Shown: positions 29,024 through 35,251 of the stretch, piece after piece | Position numbering within the stretch: the stretch's first letter is position 1 | How the letters are laid out: each line of letters starts with the position of its first letter | Virus record (IMG/VR): IMGVR_UViG_3300035670_000743 | Coordinates: 1 to 35,251 of that record | Source: a virus | Length of the DNA stretch: 35,251 nucleotides | Strand: one strand, 5' to 3' | Made by a program: the position numbers and the translations under genes | The notes under the pieces: generated by a model | Databases searched by the model: none | What the model saw: only the letters and a program-made list of their open reading frames with translations | Told to the model about the DNA's origin: nothing

Positions 29024-31525
29024 ATGTCTTTTTACACCAACGTCGGCCGGTACGGCAACCAAATCCTTTATCGGGGTTATACCGATAACGGTACACCTAT
29101 CACACAGAAATACAAGTTCTCGCCTACCCTCTTTGTTCCCAACAATACGGGCAAAGATACAGGTTGGTCCACTATGGAAGGTCAGTCTGTTGCACCTATA
29201 GAATTCGACACCATGGGCGAAGCACGTGACTTCATGCTTCAGTATGAAGACGTAGTCGGATTTAAGTTCTGGGGTAATACGAACTACATCCACCAGTTCA
29301 TCACCCATAAGTTTCCGGGTGATATCAAATTCGATAAGTCGTTCGTCAACGTGGCAAATATCGATATCGAAGTTCACTCTGATGCGGGTTTCCCTACACC
29401 AGAAGAAGCACTGCATCCAATCACCGCTATTACTCTTAAGACTAGCCGTAGCAATGTCTACCACGTCTGGGGATTGAAGGATTGGGATATTACCAAATCC
29501 GAGCATAAGAATCTGCTCATCCAGTATCATAAATGTGAATCCGAGGTAGAACTACTCGTAAAGTTTCTAACGTTCTGGAAGAACGACTATCCGGATGCTA
29601 TCACTGGATGGAACATGCGATTCTTCGATATGCCTTACATCATCAATCGCATTACCCGACTTGGTGATGAGAAAGCTGCTAAGTCGTTGTCACCGTGGGG
29701 TATGATCGAGAAGAAATCAGTCCAGTTTAAGAATAAGAACATGGACATGTATGACATCGTCGGCATCGCCCAGTTGGACTACTATGATCTATTCCAGAAG
29801 TTCGGCTATAGTTACGGTGCACAGGAATCCTATAAGCTAGACCACATTGCCTATGTGGTTCTGGGCGAACGTAAACTATCCTACGAAGAATACGGTAACC
29901 TCCGTAATCTGTACAATGAAAACCATCAGCTCTATATTGACTATAACATCAAAGACGTCGAGCTCGTGGAACGCATTGACCAAAAGATGGATCTGATTAC
30001 GCTTTGCCTTACGATTGCCTATAAGGCAGGCGTAAACTATTCTGACGCATTTGGTACTACCTCCATCTGGGATTCGATTGTGTATCGTGAGCTGAATGCG
30101 AAAAAGATTGCTATCCCACACCGTAAGCGATCGGAAAAGATCGACGTAAAGTTCGCGGGCGGGTACGTGAAGGAAGTTATTCCTGCCATGTATAAATGGG
30201 TGGTTAGCTTCGACCTTAACTCTCTGTATCCTAACATCATTGCTCAATGGAACATGTCTCCCGAGACTCTGTTGAAAGATCCTGGTGATATGCTTCGGTC
30301 TGGAGTAGAATATTATCTCGACAATAAGCCTACTCGTAACGATGTAGCTGTGGCGGCAAATGGTTCGATGTATAAGAAAGATTTCCAGGGCGTCATGCCT
30401 AAGATCATTGTGGACTACTACGCTGATCGTAAGGCTACTAAGAAAAAGATGCTTGCGGCGCAATCCGCTTATCAGAAGACACCGACTCCGGAGATTGAAC
30501 GAGAGATTAACCAACTGAACAACCGTCAGATGGCGATTAAGATTCTACTCAACAGCCTCTTCGGTGCGTTGGGCAATCAGTACTATCGCTACTTCGATCT
30601 GCGCATTGCGGAAGGCATTACCTTAACCGGTCAGTTTGTTATTAAATGGTGTGAACGCACGGTTAATGCTGAACTCAACAAGATCCTCGGTACGAACGAA
30701 GATTATGTTATCGCTATTGATACTGACTCTGTATATGTAAACTTTGCTAAGTTCGTCGAAAAGTTTAATCCCAAGGATCCGGTTGCGTTCCTGGCTGATG
30801 TATGTGAAAAGCACTTTAATCCGATGTTCGAACGTAGCATGGATGAACTGTTCCAACATATGTCTGCATTCGAACCGCGTATGGTTATGGAGCGCGAGGT
30901 CATTGCTGACCGTGGTATCTGGCAGGCAAAGAAGCGTTATATCCTCAATGTGCATAACTCCGAAGGTGTACAATACGCTGAACCGAAGATGAAGATTATG
31001 GGCATTGAAGCCATTAAGTCTTCGACTCCGGAGGTTGTGCGGGATAAGTTTAAGAAAGCATTTAAGCTTATGATCGCTGGTGATGAGAAAGGTACGCAGC
31101 GCTTTATCCAGAACTTTAAGACTGAGTTCCGTAATCTGCGTCCTGAGGATGCATCGTTCCCGCGCGGTGTTACTGAGATTAATAAGTGGAAAGATAAGCG
31201 TGACATCTATACGAAAGGCTGCCCGATCCACGTCCGGGCTGCACTGTTGTACAATCATTATCTAACGGATAAAGACCTTACAAATAAATACGAAACGATC
31301 AAGGAAGGCGAAAAGATTAAGTTTGCCTATCTGAAACTGCCGAATCCCATCAAAGAGAACGTGATTGCCTATCCGGATTACCTGCCGCCGGAGCTCAATC
31401 TCCACAAGTATATCGACTATGATAAGCAATTCGAAAAGACTTTCCTTGAGCCACTCGAACCTATTCTGCAAGCGATCGGCTGGCATTCAGAAGAGCGAGT
31501 GACTCTCGAGGATATTTTCGGTTGA
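29024..31525 (+). CDS. 43: DNA polymerase gp43 (family B)
   Basis: The 833-residue product is shorter than T4 gp43 (898) but complete. The proofreading exonuclease has IDIEVHS (D114, E116), [12 protein letters not shown] and [13 protein letters not shown]. The polymerase domain has DLNSLYPN (D397, SLYPN 400-404), [20 protein letters not shown] and DTDS (566-569). It replicates the genome with clamp gp45 and loader gp44/62. GGAGG precedes the ATG. The C-terminal tail should bind the clamp. Confidence 0.97.
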   Translation: MSFYTNVGRYGNQILYRGYTDNGTPITQKYKFSPTLFVPNNTGKDTGWSTMEGQSVAPIEFDTMGEARDFMLQYEDVVGFKFWGNTNYIHQFITHKFPGDIKFDKSFVNVANIDIEVHSDAGFPTPEEALHPITAITLKTSRSNVYHVWGLKDWDITKSEHKNLLIQYHKCESEVELLVKFLTFWKNDYPDAITGWNMRFFDMPYIINRITRLGDEKAAKSLSPWGMIEKKSVQFKNKNMDMYDIVGIAQLDYYDLFQKFGYSYGAQESYKLDHIAYVVLGERKLSYEEYGNLRNLYNENHQLYIDYNIKDVELVERIDQKMDLITLCLTIAYKAGVNYSDAFGTTSIWDSIVYRELNAKKIAIPHRKRSEKIDVKFAGGYVKEVIPAMYKWVVSFDLNSLYPNIIAQWNMSPETLLKDPGDMLRSGVEYYLDNKPTRNDVAVAANGSMYKKDFQGVMPKIIVDYYADRKATKKKMLAAQSAYQKTPTPEIEREINQLNNRQMAIKILLNSLFGALGNQYYRYFDLRIAEGITLTGQFVIKWCERTVNAELNKILGTNEDYVIAIDTDSVYVNFAKFVEKFNPKDPVAFLADVCEKHFNPMFERSMDELFQHMSAFEPRMVMEREVIADRGIWQAKKRYILNVHNSEGVQYAEPKMKIMGIEAIKSSTPEVVRDKFKKAFKLMIAGDEKGTQRFIQNFKTEFRNLRPEDASFPRGVTEINKWKDKRDIYTKGCPIHVRAALLYNHYLTDKDLTNKYETIKEGEKIKFAYLKLPNPIKENVIAYPDYLPPELNLHKYIDYDKQFEKTFLEPLEPILQAIGWHSEERVTLEDIFG

Positions 31526-31529
31526 TGGG

Positions 31530-31558
31530 TTTACAGATCAATGCAAATAAAGTATGAT
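31530..31558 (+). promoter_or_regulatory. Promoter of the MazG-like gene
   Basis: GGG then TTTACA (31530-31535), 17 bases, TATGAT (31553-31558). The leader ends GGAGTATATT before the ATG at 31584, the same initiation sequence as gene 55. Confidence 0.68.
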
Positions 31559-31583
31559 ATGAATATCAATGAAGGAGTATATT

Positions 31584-31994
31584 ATGTCTGATTGGGCAAA
31601 TGATATCTACATGATGCATGCCAAGTTCGGTGTGCATAAGTGGTTCGAAGACAACAAGCACAACAAAGATCTTATGGACAAATACCTAGAGTTCCGTCTG
31701 TCTATGTGTAAAGAAGAACTCGATGAAACGATTGCCGCATATGCGGCAAAAGATCCTGAAGAAATCGTAGATGGTCTTATCGATCTGTGCGTATTCGCCA
31801 TCGGTACGCTCGACGTCTTCGGTGTGGATGCGAATGAAGCTTGGGATAGAGTCTATCAGGCAAACATGGCTAAGTCTCCTGGTGTAAAGCCCGGACGTCC
31901 GAACCCGTTTGGTTTGCCGGATCTAATCAAGCCCGAAGGTTGGGAAGCACCGAATCACGAAGGTAATCATGGATCTTTCTCTAACGCTTTTTAA
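31584..31994 (+). CDS. MazG-like nucleotide pyrophosphohydrolase
   Basis: The 136-residue helical product has the all-alpha NTP pyrophosphatase motifs: KEELDE in the second helix and EEIVDGLIDLCVFAIG in the third, supplying the acidic metal ligands. The family splits NTPs or dNTPs, or related nucleotides such as dCTP; phage members tune nucleotide pools. GGAG precedes the ATG at 31584; an ATG at 31569 in frame lies upstream of that site and is rejected. The end overlaps the next gene by 26 bases. Confidence 0.78.
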   Translation: MSDWANDIYMMHAKFGVHKWFEDNKHNKDLMDKYLEFRLSMCKEELDETIAAYAAKDPEEIVDGLIDLCVFAIGTLDVFGVDANEAWDRVYQANMAKSPGVKPGRPNPFGLPDLIKPEGWEAPNHEGNHGSFSNAF

Positions 31995-32901
31995 GAACCA
32001 ATACGACAATAAAACCCATAGACGTATGGATTTCTCTAGCTTTGACGAGTTAGAGAAACTACTCTATGGTTTGGCTAAGCAACCTAAGAAAGGTAAAAAA
32101 GATGCAGAACTTATTTCTCCGGCTGTTTATCAAGATGGGACTACACGAGCCAACAAGAATGTATTGGGCTGGGCAGGTTGGTGTGCTGTTGATGTTGATG
32201 ACATTAGCCTTGATGGAAGCGTAAATGATTATGTTAATTCAAGGACTTCTGATTGGCGCTATATTTGTTACTCTACTGCAAGCTCGCGGCGTGATAAACC
32301 AAAGTTCCGTTTGGTCTTCGCGCTTGACCGACATGTGGGTGTGGATGAAATCAAACACTTCTGGTTCGCCCTCCAATCTCACCTGGACGACGCAGGAGAT
32401 AAACAATGTAAAGACCTCAGCAGAATGTATTACATCCCTGCAACGTATGATGAAGCTTTTAATTTTATATTTAGTGGTGGTAACCGGTCACTCTGTGTAT
32501 CTGACTTACTTGCTAAGTATCCCTACGTAGATAGGGTTAAGAGTGGTAACACGTTTCTCGATCGACTATCTCCTGAGCTAGCCGAGCAGGTCGTTAATCA
32601 CCGTAAGTCCATGATGCAGAACACCGGCATCTTCTGGAATAGCTATCACGATTGTCCGTTCTGGCCGAAGAAGCTAGCAGCGGAATATATCTCTATTACA
32701 TCAACCGGTTGGTATCATAAGATGTATCAGATGATGGTAGCTATCGCAGCACGTGCGATCGAAAAAGAATATCCTATTACATCTGACCAGATCGCAGATC
32801 TATGTAAGCAGTTCGATCAAGAACATGGTAATTGGTATGAGAACCGTCCGCTTCGTGTTGAGGCAGATCGCGCGCTCGAGTACGCGTACAGGAACATATA
32901 A
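31969..32901 (+). CDS. Primase-polymerase-like protein (AEP type)
   Basis: The 310-residue product has an acidic cluster AVDVDD (D75, D77, D78) and a later YSTASSRRDKPKFRLVFAL segment, the layout of archaeo-eukaryotic-type primases of plasmids and phages. In many of these the second motif ends in Ser-His; here the corresponding residues appear to be Ser105-Ser106, so a key His may be missing. The C-terminal half is helical, as in primase C-terminal domains. A gp61-type primase is not in this window. The fold call is a pattern judgement. Confidence 0.5.
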   Translation: MDLSLTLFKNQYDNKTHRRMDFSSFDELEKLLYGLAKQPKKGKKDAELISPAVYQDGTTRANKNVLGWAGWCAVDVDDISLDGSVNDYVNSRTSDWRYICYSTASSRRDKPKFRLVFALDRHVGVDEIKHFWFALQSHLDDAGDKQCKDLSRMYYIPATYDEAFNFIFSGGNRSLCVSDLLAKYPYVDRVKSGNTFLDRLSPELAEQVVNHRKSMMQNTGIFWNSYHDCPFWPKKLAAEYISITSTGWYHKMYQMMVAIAARAIEKEYPITSDQIADLCKQFDQEHGNWYENRPLRVEADRALEYAYRNI

Positions 32902-33020
32902 TGAGATTTAATTTTAGACTTGGTTGGTTTCGTATCGAGATTTTACCAGCATTTAAAATCGTATTCGATGTAAGAAGAACTTTAAATAAAAGAAAACCTA
33001 GAAAACCTAGAAGAAAATAA
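32901..33020 (+). CDS. 39-residue basic protein
   Basis: The product reads MRFNFRLGWFRIEILPAFKI, then a very basic C-terminus (RRTLNKRKPRKPRRK). The ATG shares the last base of the preceding stop (TAATG), so it is coupled to the primase-like gene. A nucleic-acid-binding or membrane-associated peptide is possible. No family recognised. Confidence 0.5.
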   Translation: MRFNFRLGWFRIEILPAFKIVFDVRRTLNKRKPRKPRRK

Positions 33021-33022
33021 AG

Positions 33023-33051
33023 TTTACGACTAATAGGAAGAATGATATTAT
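33023..33051 (+). promoter_or_regulatory. Weak promoter candidate before the metallophosphoesterase
   Basis: TTTACG (33023-33028), 17 bases, TATTAT (33046-33051). The -10 overlaps the ATG of the 33050 gene, so it could serve only the following gene (33262), or be coincidence. Confidence 0.3.
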
Positions 33052-33265
33052 GGCATACGCTACGATTGAAGTAAATCTAAGAGAATTCGACGACGATGAC
33101 TTGATCGACGAAATTGAAGATCGCGGGTATCGAGTTGTTGAAGATGATGAGTATGTTCCTGGCGATTTGATTCCAGAAGAGGTTCAATATATCCTGGATA
33201 CGTTTGCAAACCACACCCCGGGTTCGATGGGTTACCACATTTATGAGAAATTGAGGAAAAGATGA
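33050..33265 (+). CDS. Small acidic protein of unknown function
   Basis: A 71-residue product with an acidic N-terminal half (REFDDDDLIDEIEDRGYRVV) and a helical end (YHIYEKLRKR). AGGAAG lies eight bases before the ATG. The F-D-D-D-D-L-I-D-E-I-E-x-R-G-Y pattern resembles short acidic proteins seen in many phages, but no function is known to me. It overlaps the metallophosphoesterase gene by four bases. Confidence 0.65.
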   Translation: MAYATIEVNLREFDDDDLIDEIEDRGYRVVEDDEYVPGDLIPEEVQYILDTFANHTPGSMGYHIYEKLRKR

Positions 33266-33912
33266 CACTTACACGACTAATTGGCGATATCCACGGCCAG
33301 ATCAGCGAATACATGGTTTACGGTATCGATAAGTTTGAAGGCCCGACGATCCAGATCGGTGACTTTGGTATTGGCTTCGGACAGTCTGATTACTGGCATG
33401 AGCGTATCAATCTACACATGGCTGATAGGCATCACCGCTTTATCCGCGGCAACCACGACAATCCTGCTAAGTGTAAAGAGATGGTTGGCTGGATCAAGGA
33501 CGGAACCGTAGAGAACGATGTAATGTTCATCGGCGGTGCTTGGAGTATTGATAATCCTGATGCACCTCCTGGTTGGTATAAGCGTACTAAGGATATTGAC
33601 TGGTGGGAAGACGAAGAGTGCTCGGATGAACAGTTCGATATATTCCTAGATACGTATCTGTCCGTTAAGCCTCGTATCATGATCACCCATGACTGCCCGC
33701 ATAACATTGCTGGTCATATGTTTTGGGATACAGGACTTCTGAAAGGTCCTCGGTATAGCACCCGAACCGGTGATTTCCTGCAGAAGCTGTTTGAGCTGCA
33801 TCAGCCAGAAAGCTGGTACTTCGGTCACTGGCACTACACGATGCAGTATAAGCACGGTAACACCAATTTTCATTGTCTAGGCATCTACGATTATGTGGAC
33901 GTAGAATTGTAA
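33262..33912 (+). CDS. Calcineurin-like metallophosphoesterase
   Basis: The 216-residue product has the full metal-binding set: GDIHG (8-12), GDFG (33-36), GNHD (63-66), THDCPH and GHWH (188-191). This arrangement is that of small phosphatases such as the lambda-type Ser/Thr phosphatase and diadenosine-tetraphosphate hydrolase families. The target may be phosphoproteins or signalling nucleotides; the sequence does not decide. It is followed by a 75-base gap with a strong early-type promoter. Confidence 0.88.
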   Translation: MTLTRLIGDIHGQISEYMVYGIDKFEGPTIQIGDFGIGFGQSDYWHERINLHMADRHHRFIRGNHDNPAKCKEMVGWIKDGTVENDVMFIGGAWSIDNPDAPPGWYKRTKDIDWWEDEECSDEQFDIFLDTYLSVKPRIMITHDCPHNIAGHMFWDTGLLKGPRYSTRTGDFLQKLFELHQPESWYFGHWHYTMQYKHGNTNFHCLGIYDYVDVEL

Positions 33913-33930
33913 AAAAATGAAAATAGGGGG

Positions 33931-33959
33931 TTTACATTCGGGTCGTCTTGTTGTATAAA
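33931..33959 (+). promoter_or_regulatory. Promoter of the small-gene operon at 33988
   Basis: GGGGG then TTTACA (33931-33936), 17 bases, TATAAA (33954-33959), followed by AAAGGA before the ATG at 33988. The GGGGGTTTACAT block is identical to that of the minus-strand promoter at 12886-12919. Confidence 0.72.
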
Positions 33960-33987
33960 GAGTATAACAAGAACGAAAGGAACCGAC

Positions 33988-34182
33988 ATGACCATCAATC
34001 ACGAAGGTACTTGGCAAGACAAAGATGACTTTATAGCCTACAAAAAGGGTGAAGAAATCAGCTTTGATCGGAATTTTGTGGATGGAGGGTTTCGTATCGC
34101 TATCGACGGCTATCAGGTAGAGACTTTTCATATGAACGCCGAGCAGTTTGCAGCGTTCAAGCAGTGGATCATGGAGAACTGA
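33988..34182 (+). CDS. Small protein of unknown function
   Basis: A 64-residue product (MTINHEGTWQDKDDFIAYKK...) of mixed beta and helix, ending with FAAFKQWIMEN. No family recognised. AAAGGAA precedes the ATG, and it is the first gene after a strong promoter. Its stop is one base before the next start, so the two are coupled. Confidence 0.62.
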   Translation: MTINHEGTWQDKDDFIAYKKGEEISFDRNFVDGGFRIAIDGYQVETFHMNAEQFAAFKQWIMEN

Positions 34183-34183
34183 G

Positions 34184-34351
34184 ATGAAGCTCAATTCCAA
34201 ACTTGAAAACGATCTGTTCGAACTCGCTCTGCAACTTGGTGTTGCTACTAAGAACAGTGACATCTGCCTTCGTGCTATCCGTAAGATTCAAGAACTCGAG
34301 GGTGATATTGTAGACCTTACTGAAAGAGCTCACCCAAGGAGTAATTACTGA
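34184..34351 (+). CDS. Small helical protein of unknown function
   Basis: A 55-residue product (MKLNSKLENDLFELALQLGV...) predicted to be mostly helical (KNSDICLRAIRKIQELEGDI). GGAG lies about eight bases before the ATG. A longer in-frame start at 34148 would overlap the preceding gene and lacks a ribosome-binding site. The stop overlaps the next ATG. Confidence 0.55.
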   Translation: MKLNSKLENDLFELALQLGVATKNSDICLRAIRKIQELEGDIVDLTERAHPRSNY

Positions 34352-34593
34352 TGTATAGTATTATTGGACATACTCCTGTCACTGTAGAACAGGTCAAGAC
34401 ATGGCGTTTTGCAGGAACGGATCAAGAAGTTCCTTTGATGGTCGCAAGACATAACGCACAAGTATCAAATCTGCTTAACGAACTGAACGATATTCGTCAT
34501 ACTCGTGTGGTAGATATTGATGATGTGAACAATAAGATTAATAAGCTCATCGAGATACTCATTCGTGGAGTCAATTTCAAGGATGATTGGTGA
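34351..34593 (+). CDS. Small coiled-coil protein of unknown function
   Basis: An 80-residue product. The second half (VSNLLNELNDIRHTRVVDID, then DVNNKINKLIEILIR) looks like two helices able to form a coiled coil. The ATG shares a base with the preceding stop (TGATG). Its end overlaps the DUF2493 gene by 11 bases. No family recognised. Confidence 0.6.
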   Translation: MYSIIGHTPVTVEQVKTWRFAGTDQEVPLMVARHNAQVSNLLNELNDIRHTRVVDIDDVNNKINKLIEILIRGVNFKDDW

Positions 34594-34957
34594 TGAGTTC
34601 AGAATCCTCGTCTGTGGCGGAAGAGATTATTCAGACTCCGTTCGACTTGGAAGAGTACTTGATGCAGTACTTGAAGGAGTCCGGAAATCTGGAAAAGTTC
34701 CGGTCATCATTCATGGAAACGCACGAGGGGCAGATCTTCTTGCAGATCAATACGCAAGAGAGAGATCGCTTAAGGTTCTATCATTTCCTGCAGACTGGAC
34801 AACTTATGGAAGATCCGCAGGACCCATCCGCAACAAATTAATGTTTACATCTGGTCAACCACATGTTATAATAGCATTTGAAGGTGGTAAAGGAACTGCT
34901 GATATGATTCGACAAGGAAAGACTGCTGGTGTTCCAGTCTATGAGGTGAAGGAATGA
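34583..34957 (+). CDS. DUF2493 (SLOG-type) nucleotide-binding protein
   Basis: A 124-residue product with the DUF2493 pattern: FRILVCGGRDYSD near the start, IIHGNARGADLLADQYARER in the middle, PADWTTYGRSAGPIRNKLM, and IIAFEGGKGTADMIRQ. The family belongs to the SLOG superfamily, whose members bind nucleotides or related ligands. AAGG precedes the ATG at 34583; a GTG at 34565 is possible. A promoter-like element lies inside the gene. Confidence 0.82.
   Translation: MIGDEFRILVCGGRDYSDSVRLGRVLDAVLEGVRKSGKVPVIIHGNARGADLLADQYARERSLKVLSFPADWTTYGRSAGPIRNKLMFTSGQPHVIIAFEGGKGTADMIRQGKTAGVPVYEVKE
34844..34872 (+). promoter_or_regulatory. Candidate internal promoter in the DUF2493 gene
   Basis: TTTACA (34844-34849), 17 bases, TATAAT (34867-34872), with TGT before the -10 as an extended element. 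Both boxes are close to consensus. It would serve the genes from 34954 on. Confidence 0.5.
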
Positions 34958-35118
34958 AACGTCTATTTGGGTTTCTTTTAAGCGGTTGTTTTCATAAATG
35001 GAAGATCATCGATAAACGTAGAGTTGATTATGAATCTGACTTTTCAAAAGGGTCATGCGATCGCTACGTTCTCCAATGTGAACACTGTGGAAATATTAAA
35101 GTAAAGGATACTAAATGA
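34954..35118 (+). CDS. Small protein with a zinc-ribbon-like Cys pair
   Basis: A 54-residue product: MKRLFGFLLSGCFHKWKIID, then a region ending SCDRYVLQCEHCGNIKVKDT. The CEHC pair with upstream Cys and His residues (C12, H14, C35) could bind zinc. AAGGA precedes the ATG, which overlaps the DUF2493 stop. The CxH-KW and YVLQCEHCG pattern recalls small phage proteins, but no function is known to me. Confidence 0.6.
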   Translation: MKRLFGFLLSGCFHKWKIIDKRRVDYESDFSKGSCDRYVLQCEHCGNIKVKDTK

Positions 35119-35251
35119 GAAACTATTTCCCCGATAACTGGATCGTCATTAAATTCAAAGGTGATGATCCTCACTATCGTGTTCTTGCTGGTTGGTCTGG
35201 GGGATATGCTCAAGGCGACTCCTGGCGAATGAACAGCGGTATCGTTCGAGT
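35115..35251 (+). CDS. Protein of unknown function (partial, 3' cut by window edge)
   Basis: The first 45 residues, MRNYFPDNWIVIKFKGDDPH, then a YRVLAGWSGGYAQGDSWRMN segment. The LAGWSGG-x4-GDSWRMNSGI pattern recalls a small conserved protein of cyanophage-type phages. The ATG overlaps the preceding stop (ATGA). The rest lies beyond the window. Confidence 0.6.
   Translation, partial: MRNYFPDNWIVIKFKGDDPHYRVLAGWSGGYAQGDSWRMNSGIVR

Noticed and set aside
28898-31258. Long open frames of about 210 codons antisense to the PP-loop/polymerase region (minus strand 28898-29530, 29876-30514, 30623-31258)
   Set aside because: They lie opposite a complete family B polymerase with all motifs, lack ribosome-binding sites and show no domain pattern; they are mirror frames of its codon use.
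34593-34841. 83-codon frame MSSESSSVAEEIIQTPFDLE... overlapping the DUF2493 gene
   Set aside because: Its ATG overlaps the preceding stop, so it looks tempting, but the other frame encodes a clear DUF2493 protein over the same bases. A true double-coded gene would need conservation data.
1-35251. tRNA genes, CRISPR arrays, insertion sequences, homing endonucleases and long direct repeats
   Set aside because: Read on both strands by eye, no cloverleaf with a TTCRA-type arm, no regularly spaced repeats, no transposase and no GIY-YIG or HNH motif was seen. A covariance-model scan would be needed to exclude tRNAs fully.

Overview
This window is a contiguous stretch of the core genome of a T4-like myovirus (tailed dsDNA phage). 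Plus-strand genes run in the order 13-14-15-16-17-18-19-20-67-(68)-21-22-23-3-uvsY-uvsW-55-47-46-45-44-dexA-like-62-regA-43. Several traits point to the branch shared by T4-like cyanophages and alphaproteobacterial phages rather than to the coliphages: a compact gp62, gene 3 followed by uvsY and uvsW after gene 23, an epimerase between 55 and 47, and a small heat-shock protein. A DUF1127-type protein typical of alphaproteobacteria (26028-26264) suggests an alphaproteobacterial host. The host is an inference; phages of the Caulobacter Cr30 / Sinorhizobium phiM12 kind are the comparison I would try first.

Layout. 1-12081: virion genes, namely neck (13, 14), tail completion (15), terminase (16, 17), sheath and tube (18, 19), portal (20), prohead core and protease (67, 68-like, 21), scaffold (22) and major capsid (23). 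12089-12149: two facing terminators. 12151-12858: four small translationally coupled minus-strand genes. 12980-13975: tail terminator gp3 and UvsY. 13972-15231: minus-strand AT-rich cassette with an amidinotransferase. 15269-24971: recombination, late sigma factor and replication genes, with a glutaredoxin. 24971-25495: AT-rich methyltransferase gene. 25607-26948: Hsp20, DUF1127 and several tiny genes. 26935-28983: AT-rich hydroxylase, sulfotransferase-like and PP-loop ATPase genes. 29024-31525: DNA polymerase. 31584-35251: nucleotide hydrolase, primase-like, metallophosphoesterase, DUF2493 and small hypothetical genes; the last is cut by the window edge.

Regulation can be read from the sequence. 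Late (gp55-type) promoters of the form TATAAATA or CATAAATA precede genes 13, 18, 68-like, 3, hsp20 and others, and also both minus-strand cassette genes. A second class, TTTACA (often after GGG), 17 bases, then a TATAAT-like box, precedes uvsY, 55, 45, 44, 43, the MazG-like gene and several small genes; it looks like the early/middle class. At 26669-26708 a late promoter, a hairpin and a ribosome-binding site are nested so that only transcripts started at the late promoter should expose the site.

The least explained content is the AT-rich cargo: amidinotransferase, a 113-residue unknown, methyltransferase, Asp/Asn-hydroxylase-like oxygenase, sulfotransferase-like protein and a QueC-like PP-loop ATPase, at three places between conserved core genes. 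They may serve a common small-molecule, surface or nucleic-acid modification, but this is only inferred from composition and position. No tRNA, CRISPR array or insertion sequence was seen, and no stretch over 300 bases lacks a gene.
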